Of a stretch of 64,000 nucleotides of DNA, positions 57,858 to 64,000 are shown piece after piece. Made by a program: the position numbers and the translations under genes. A model generated the notes under the pieces. It saw only the letters and a list, made by a program, of their open reading frames with translations, had not been told where the DNA came from and did not search any database. The DNA is from Hysterangium stoloniferum (lineage: Eukaryota; Basidiomycota; Agaricomycetes; Hysterangiales; Hysterangiaceae), in contig WHVD01000167.1 of assembly GCA_015178975.1 (NCBI GenBank), positions 108,812 to 172,811 of the forward strand. Direction: 5' to 3'. Position 1 is the first letter of the stretch, and the number at the start of each line of letters is the position of its first letter.

Positions 57858-58420
57858 GTTGAAATTTACTGAACACTGCAACCCTTTTTTTGCTTACTGT
57901 ATGTCTATATATACCTGTAACCCTCGGACTATTTCCTTTTCTAGTAATTCCACTATCGGTTATCTCACGGCCTCTGAACTAATCATAACCTTCCCATTTC
58001 TAGTCAAGCTTATTTGTCAATACTGCTTTCCACTCTTCTCCTAGTTAGTGTTTTTAGATGCCTGATACTTGTATATGAACCAGCTGTAGTTGTAATTACA
58101 AGGCAATCAGAATATCGACTCAGAATACCCTCTTACATCTATAGAAGTCTCATACTAAGTACTCCACTATCCACCTTCGCATGCACTTGCCCACTCTCAG
58201 TCCCTGACCCCTTGGCCTGACACTCGACTTATCCCTCATTTCTGATCAGTAGTTTCGCCAAGAGGTATTTGTTAGGACTAGTCTTCACCCGCCCAAAATT
58301 TAAGGACACCCGACTGTTAACTGCGAGGGCACAGCACATAAGCTGAAGCCAAGTCCTTCCAATTGGTCCCTGTTGGCCCACCGACATTAGTCAGTTTTTA
58401 GTTCTTAACAGTCGGCCATG

Positions 58421-60217
58421 TGTGATGTATTAGCCTTATTTTAATACTATTTTCCGAAAAAGGAGTCCAATGCTCTATCAAAATGTGCAAATACTCAATT
58501 CACTGCAAGGTAAAATAATTTAAGTATTTGATATTAATCAGTGGCAGCCTAAATAGACTTAGAACCCCTGAAGTCAAGAGTTTACTTGAATATATGCACC
58601 CTACTTCGCAAAGAAGGTTTTGAGAGCTGCTTGTGCAAGCTTGTTCTTTTTCTGTAAAAACACTACTAAAATATGAATAACAATTCACTGATTCCGAAAC
58701 TAGATTCGACTTCGATTCTAGCTAGTTTATATATATTTTATACTATTTATCAAACAGTAAAAATATTTATAAACAGGTCAAAAGATTAGATATAGAATAA
58801 AACACTATTTGGCTAATATATGCTTTATTTACACTAACCTACAGGGTCTACTGTGATACTAACTTATCAGGATCTTAATGTAGTCTTAAGGATTCTGCAA
58901 GAATATTCTCAGTATTTATTTATGCCAAAAACCGGGTAGAAATTAGAATATATGTATTTCTAATCTCAATATAACCTAAAATATTTATTACTTTAACTGA
59001 TAACCAACAACTCAACTAGAGGTGGATTAGTAATAAAGGATAGCCAGCTACTCAACTAAGAGGTGGCAAAAGGGGAACAAGTTGTTTGTCAGAAGCTCAA
59101 CTAGAGGTGACAAGGGGGTAGGATTATTACCAGAAGCTCAACTAGAGGTGGCAAAGGGATCCTGAGATAGCTTAGGTCAGCAGCTCAACTAGAGGTGACT
59201 AAGTGTTTATATATATTTATCCAACAGCCCAACTAGGGGTGGAATATTACTGCTGATGCAGTGGCACACTGATGTGGTGTAGTAAATGGGTTAAAATAAG
59301 TTATATTTCAGTGGTGGAGCAGAGCTCCTTATATACAGTAAAATCTGAGACATGGGAGAATGTTCTAGCTACTTGTTTTACCTATTTTTAGCTATTTTAC
59401 CTGGAATCTGCTGGAATATTCCAGGAGTTTCTGCTACTTTCCATTGTAGCATATATGCTGATGTAATGTTCTCGCGCGTCGCGAAGTTGCTGATTTCGTG
59501 CGCGCGCTGATTACATAATTTTCCCGCGCGTGTCGCGTTTGTGACAAGTCGTCGCATTTTGTGACGACGGTCACTTGTTGTGACGACAGTCACCGTTGTG
59601 ACGACAGTCACCGTTGTGACGACAGTCACTTGTTGTGACGACAGTCACTTGTTGTGACGACAGTCACCGTTGTGACGAATGTCACCGTTGTGACGAATGT
59701 CACCGTTGTGACGAATGTCACCGTTGTGACGAATGTCACCGTTGTGACGAATGTCACCGTTGTGACGAATATTCCCGCGCGTTGTGCAATAAGCGCCAGA
59801 CCGGTTTTATATTATTATATAATTATTATATTTACTTTTAATTAGTTATAAATATAATATTTTATTATAATAATATAAAAATATATATATTTCACCTTGA
59901 TAATGCGCGAGTATTTCAAATCGCGTTTTGTCAGCGTCGGAGTTTGAAATATCATGTGAATATCACATGATTACTCGCGCGTTGTGAATAAGCGCTGAGT
60001 CGCCGACATATTAATCAAAAAAGAATAAAAAGTAGAAATTCAATAACTTGCTCAATTTATTAGATAAAAATACAAAATAAATTGTATAAATTCAAGATAA
60101 ATCAAACAAATATTGTACAATTTAATCGTCGCAATATAATTACATTTGAATATTTGTTTTCGCAATTTGTTAGGGGAAATTGTTTAAAAATTGGAAAAAA
60201 CTTAGAAATACATAACA
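58421..60217 (-). repeat. 3' LTR of G3
   Basis: 1,797 bp, TGTGATGTATTAGCC to AAATACATAACA on the plus strand, nearly identical to 29526-31416. It is called the 3' LTR because a polypurine tract abuts its right edge on the minus strand. It contains six repeats of the CTCAACTAGAGGTG type (59000-59240) and the GTGAC array. Confidence 0.9.
59561..59768. repeat. GTGAC palindrome array in the G3 3' LTR
   Basis: The same 18-bp unit as at 30668-30966, but five copies of the perfect palindrome GTGACGAATGTCAC instead of eight, and fewer variant units. About five units fewer account for nearly all of the 94-bp length difference between the two LTRs. Confidence 0.9.
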
Positions 60218-60220
60218 AAA

Positions 60221-60236
60221 TCCCCTCTCTTTTTTG
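60221..60236 (-). other. G3 polypurine tract
   Basis: The minus strand reads CAAAAAAGAGAGGGGA, then TTT, then the LTR start TGTTATG. It fixes the element as minus-oriented and 58421-60217 as its 3' LTR. Confidence 0.75.
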
Positions 60237-60238
60237 AT

Positions 60239-61312
60239 TCAGATGTCATTTCCAAAAATACTGTCGCTAGAATCTCCTTGCATTTCGTAGTTCTCAGAAT
60301 CGTCTGAGACATCAATAAGGATTGGGAGATTCTCAGACCCGGAACTAGAGTCGGCTTGATTCTTCTTGTTTTTGTAGTCGATCAAGAATTGAGAATTCAA
60401 TTTGGATCTTATATCCTTACTGTCGGGATGCTTCATTTCGAAAGAGAAGTCGAAGGGAGAATTAATGGATTTTTCGTTTGAAGCTTTGAAGTTCCCGACT
60501 TTAAAAAATAATAAGAAACATTGTTTAGGCTTCAAATACAACGATATACCTTCTTTTGCATCCTTATATAACTTTTTCAAAGCCTTGTTCATAATATTGA
60601 GACGTTCTATTGCGCATATATAAGGAAAAAATGCGCATATAAGTCAAAAATAATAGAACATACCCAGGGGCTGTGGGATTATGACCGGTTTATGCATACC
60701 CCAAACATCTTCAAAGGTCCATGTTTCAGGACGCTCTTGTCGATTCAACTCCCAATACGGGCGTAGGACATAAGGCAAAGGCGGTTGTGGATCTTTGGGC
60801 CAATTCCAACTTTCGACGTGTTCGAAATCTTGAGAACGGTTCTTCGCCTCCTCGATCCAGGCAACTAGTTGTAATCCTCTTTGCTGAAAAGAATTGTATT
60901 CTTGTAATATATCTTCTTTAATTCCAGAAATGTGGAGTGGATTGTGAACGAGGGACGAGATAGGCCCAAACGTGGGAGCAATCATACGAATTTCCAATAA
61001 ATGTTTTAAAGAAATGTTACAACTTTTGATATCTCCTATAACGTAGTCATCATGACCGTTAGCGGCTACACAAACCTCCTTTATATTTTCGAGATGCGTA
61101 AGCCATAGCCGGTCAATAATCTTGGGATCAAGAAAATCATAAAAATGACTGTTTACAGTAACGTGCCCCCAATCCTCATCTCGAGGAAGGTACGCGAACG
61201 GGTTGTTAGTCGGTTCTTGAGTAAGAGCTGTAACTACGTCGTGTTGTTTAGGAATAGATGAGCTCCAATCAAGAGCATAGTCAAAACGGGTAGGGAAAGG
61301 GATAAACACCAT
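60239..61312 (-). CDS. Intact spliced third ORF of G3, function unknown (338 aa)
   Basis: ATG 61312 (MVFIPFPTRFDYALDW) starts exon 1 (61312-60664). A 57-bp intron (60663-60607, GTATGT...AATAG) removes a stop and joins in phase to exon 2 (60606-60239). The product has 338 residues and no internal stop. The N-terminal two thirds are Trp/Pro-rich and look globular (DEDWGHVTVNSHFYDFLDP, later WPKDPQPPLPYVLRPYWELN). The C-terminal third is basic then acidic, ending with a SUMO-interaction-like motif (LPILIDVSDDSE). No signal peptide, membrane helix, zinc motif or nuclease motif is visible. It lies between pol and the polypurine tract, two bases from the latter, in the same direction as pol. It is the only undamaged gene of the element. 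Role in the element unknown. Confidence 0.72.
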
Positions 61313-61585
61313 TTTTTAGTAGGTTTTCTGAGACGAAAGGCTCATATATGCGGTTTAGATTGTTTGTTTTTCGTGTTTTTGAGTTCCTTTTATGTTGTTT
61401 TCATGTTTTATGATGTCATTATAAAGAATACTAAAGAATCTTCTAGCATATATGTGAGACTGCTTAGTGTTTTAGATAGTTCTTGGCCCGGTGTATCATT
61501 TTCCAGGCTCTCAAGATCTTTCGCGCATCTTCTCGAACTTTTCGGGTTAACCATTCATCAGAATTAGGTAAGTACTCTATGAATG

Positions 61586-62191
61586 TTACTTGTATAATAG
61601 ATTTTTGCGACCGCTTCGGGATTTCGACCACTTTTGGTCGATTATTGCCTCAAATTCATATTTAGGCATTTGTTTAAAATCTTCCCGGTTCAAATGTTTT
61701 CTCGGTCGACTTACATAATTGTTCGGTAAGTTTCGATAAGATTCTAAATGCGCAATATTCAAAATTAGGTGAGTGCCGTATGAAACTGGCATTCGCAGTC
61801 TATATGCTAATGAACTTATTTTCTTTAGAATCGCGAACAGTTCATCGTATCTCATTAATGACTTCAGAATTTTTTCTTCTTACATTCCACAATAGATTTA
61901 GATAGTTCCAAATTATTTGTACTACATTTCTTGTTTGAATGTAAGTCGAATTCGATTATTGTATTTCTTGCCGCATATATGACTCAAATTAAGCGCCCTT
62001 CTGCTTATATTTCGATCTGTCTCAGATTCTTCGACAATTTGCTCATTGGAGTCGCAAAATCTTTTTGACATTCGTGAGTCATTTGTTTCCATATTTCCGT
62101 CACTAATTACTTCATTTTTAGAGCTTAGTATATTTTCCGGCATTAAGTGCAGATGACTAAGCCGTGACAATGGCCGGTAGTTGAATAACAA
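61586..62191 (-). pseudogene. G3 integrase C-terminal and chromodomain-linked region
   Basis: The frame 61855-61586 gives SSLAYRLRMPVSYGTHLILN, then IAHLESYRN and KYEFEAIIDQKWSKSRSGRK. This is the typical junction of the integrase C-terminal barrel to a chromodomain. The frame 62191-61922 carries the preceding linker. The chromodomain itself is not complete. Bases 61313-61585 separate it from the third ORF and show no gene. Confidence 0.65.
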
Positions 62192-62267
62192 AAAACATAT
62201 GACGAATTTCGTTATAGAATATCTACTAGTATAGAATGCAAATAAAAAAACTATTTAGAATAACAAC

Positions 62268-63152
62268 TCAATAGTTTCCTTTTGACTCTATATAAGCTCT
62301 AAGTACCCTTGTGAGAATTCGCTTGATTTTCTCTGTTCGGCAGTCAGTTTGTGGGTAATAGGCCATGGTAAGCGCTTTCTTTATTCCTAATCGAGCACAG
62401 ATTGCTCTCCAAAATATTCCGGTCCATTTTCTATACCATTTAGATATGTATAGTCTTAGGAAGTTATAGTATATTATCATATGTTTAAACAATAAATTGC
62501 CAATGTACTCCTTAATGTCAGTGATTCTATTGGGTATGATAATTTCATATTTAGTTAAGTTATCAACAGTTACTAATATGTTATCATAACCTTGGCTTTC
62601 TGGCAATTTTGGAGTGAAGTCCATAGTTATTATTTTAAATGTCCAGGTTGAGATTGGAATGGACTGTAAAGATCCTACAGGGACATTTCCCTTTACTTTG
62701 GACTTTTGACATATATAATATGTTCTTCCATACTTTAACATTGATCTTGAAATTCTAGACCTGATTGAATTTTCAACTTCAAATTTCCTATCACAGGAAC
62801 TAAATATCAATTCAGCTCCCTCCTTATTTCTCATAATAGTCAGAGCATATTGATCAGCAAAGTCATTCCCTAAAATAAATGGAGTAGTCATTCCTTTAAC
62901 TACATAGGCTTCAACCTTTAATTCTACAGGGCCTTCATTTGTATCAAAATATAAAGGAATGGATACAAATCCTGATATGGTAGAAGATCCTGTTACTTGA
63001 ATTAAATTAACCTTTTGTCCAGTTTTTATCTTAGGTGGATTATTTAGTTTGTTCAATGCTGATTGAGATATCAAAGTAATATCTGCTCCAGAGTCTATTA
63101 TGATTCTGATTTGATTTTGTCCATAATTATTAAGCCATGCCTTAGTAGCCAT
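62268..63152 (-). pseudogene. G3 protease fused to integrase (RT and RNase H deleted)
   Basis: Open for 294 residues. The first half is a retropepsin (IIIDSGADITLISQSAL, then VVKGMTTPFILGNDFADQY). At about residue 130 the sequence passes in frame into the integrase zinc-finger tail (YYICQKSKVKGN) and core (IITMDFTPKLPESQGYDNIL, later GIKKALTMAYYPQTD). RT and RNase H, normally about 1.5-2 kb between these, are missing. The element is defective for its own replication. Confidence 0.85.
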
Positions 63153-63226
63153 AGCCTGCGCACCAAGAAAGGCACATCCGGTGGCGTGACATTAACCTTT
63201 TTAATGATAAAATATTGTTTTTAGTC

Positions 63227-64000
63227 TCAGAAATAAGTTGAGTAACATAAGATCTGGTCTTGAAACATGCCATTTCTAAATTTCTGAGATATATCTTGTT
63301 TTTCAAAGGTTTGTCTGGCTTCTAACTTGCTCAGAGATTCATTAGAATCTAGGGATCCCCTCAGAGAAGACTGTGGCTTCATTTTCAAAGTATCTGAGCC
63401 ACACTCCAAATCCATTACAGCATTCACCTGAAGGGGCTTATGAAAATCCGGTTTTTCTTCCTCCTCTGAACTATCTGATGATTCTAACTTTATTAAGTCT
63501 TTACTAGAATCATTTTGAGGTGGATTTTCATCTTCTGAACTAGCATTTAGATAGGCTTCTTCATATTCTTCCATGGCCTTAATATACTCTTCATCATGGA
63601 CAATTAAATTTGCCTTGGCATTCCTAGAACCCTTTCTAAATACTTGCACTCATTATCCCAATGCTTAGACTACCACAATGTCTACATGTCTAGCTTCCTT
63701 TACTTTCAGGAGTAGACCCTTTGGAAATTGTTCCATCATCCCGAGGGAATTGAGCTTGCCTATAGTAGGTGAAGCACCAATAAGGTTAGTTCTGGCAGAC
63801 CGGAAGAAATTCCTCCTACTTGAACCTTGATCAGGACCTGGTAGATTAGATCTAGAAGTCCTCGGTGCATCATGCATCATTTGTTCAAGCTGCCTTACTC
63901 TTCTATCTAGTACATTATCATGACTTGGGAATGGAGTATGCTCCAATGCTTCTTCATGATATTTAATTGCTGCTGCAAAGTCTACTAAGTCCTTGCAACG
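63227..64000 (-). pseudogene. gag: G3 gag, partial
   Basis: This enters from the right edge. In frame 63946-63665 it gives a basic linker (SNLPGPDQGSSRRNFFRSAR). A zinc-knuckle remnant (CRHCGS) lies near 63670 in a neighbouring frame with a stop before it. The acidic C-terminal part is in frame 63649-63227 (RKGSRNAKANLIVHDEEYIK, then EEEEKPDFHKPLQVN). The order knuckle, KAxAN block, acidic tail, FHxPLQ is that of a gypsy gag common in Agaricomycetes. Confidence 0.75.

Larger units (their letters stand above)
54726..57899 (-). mobile_element. Tc1-like element A (TA target site)
   Basis: The outer ends are CAGTAAGCAAAAAAAGGG and its inverse, flanked by TA at 54724-54725 and 57900-57901. The terminal inverted repeats are about 217 bp: left arm 54726-54942; right arm 56116-56279 plus 57858-57899, interrupted by element B. 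Each arm also carries an inverted copy of its tip at its inner edge (54918-54942 and 56116-56140). The transposase is on the minus strand. About 11 bp of the right arm are missing where B ends. Confidence 0.9.
54482..58410. mobile_element. S-family solo LTR (TSD GTCGG) opened by a Tc1-like element
   Basis: This begins TGTTATGACTGTGTTACAACC and ends TAGTTCTTAACA, with flanks GTCGG at 54477-54481 and 58411-58415. Removing 54726-57899 and one TA leaves a 753-bp sequence collinear with 5491-6212 (junction ...TTTCACATA then TGTCTATAT...). Confidence 0.92.
58421..64000 (-). mobile_element. G3: Ty3/gypsy element, 5' end beyond the window
   Basis: Read on the minus strand, gag enters from the right edge. 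It is followed by a protease-integrase fusion lacking RT, an integrase C-terminus/chromodomain region, a spliced third ORF, a polypurine tract (60236-60221) and the 3' LTR (58421-60217). The left flank CCATG (58416-58420) does not recur after 60217, as expected if 60217 is an internal boundary; its duplicate should lie beyond the right edge. The ten bases 58411-58420 are all that separates this from the S LTR. Confidence 0.85.

Overview
The window is almost wholly made of transposable elements nested in one another, in the style of a repeat-rich mushroom-forming fungus (Agaricomycetes). The evidence is: Ty3/gypsy chromoviruses with fungal-type chromodomains, a Copia element with a fungal-type gag, a Plavaka-type (Tnp2/CACTA-like) transposase relic, a fungal-type DDE transposase relic, Tc1-like elements, a Crinkler-type gene, and 46-57 bp GT-AG introns. 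The species cannot be named from this. No intact host housekeeping gene, rRNA or tRNA was seen.

Four long-terminal-repeat families recur; the names are mine. G1 has LTRs of about 640 bp (TGTGAAG...CTTCACA). It occurs as copy 1 (1-9855, minus strand, cut by the left edge), copy 3 (22112-25227, 5'-truncated, plus) and copy 2 (36645-50959, plus, both LTRs, TSD ATTCA), with solo LTRs at 13341 and 43679. G2 has LTRs of about 820 bp (TGTTAGG...GTAACA). One full-length copy lies at 11507-20270 (minus, TSD GATAT), with solo or partial LTRs at 25228, 27614, 31640 and 47075. G3 has LTRs of 1.45-1.9 kb (TG...GTATTAGCC...CATAACA), seen at 20422, 25792 (partial), 29526 and 58421; the last is the 3' LTR of an element that runs off the right edge. 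S is known only as solo LTRs of about 720 bp (5491, 42836, 54482).

Layout: 1-9855 G1 copy 1 with an S LTR in its gag/protease region. 9856-11085 is a G2 scrap and a second, oppositely oriented G1 LTR. 11265-22111 is a DDE-transposase relic cut in three by G2 and by a G3 LTR. 22112-32458 holds G1 copy 3, a run of LTRs, a 336-bp inverted repeat and a minisatellite. 32495-34235 is a Plavaka relic and 34516-35952 a broken Crinkler-type gene. From 36241 to 54481 a Copia element is split by G1 copy 2, which itself holds three solo LTRs and a Copia/G2 patchwork. 54482-58410 is an S LTR holding Tc1-like element A, which holds Tc1-like element B. 58421-64000 is a G3 element whose pol has lost reverse transcriptase but whose third ORF is intact and spliced.

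Most notable: (1) G2 carries, antisense to gag-pol, a spliced gene for a coiled-coil protein with Zn2Cys6 spacing; (2) G3 carries an intact spliced ORF of unknown function between pol and the 3' LTR; (3) G1 carries a conserved third ORF of unknown function in the same place; (4) all ten in-frame stops I located in the gag, pol and ORF3 frames of G1 copy 1 are TGA, mostly where a sister copy has CGA, and the paired LTRs differ mainly at CpG, which suggests CpG-directed silencing mutation; (5) G3 LTRs hold a variable array of a perfect GTGAC-N4-GTCAC palindrome.
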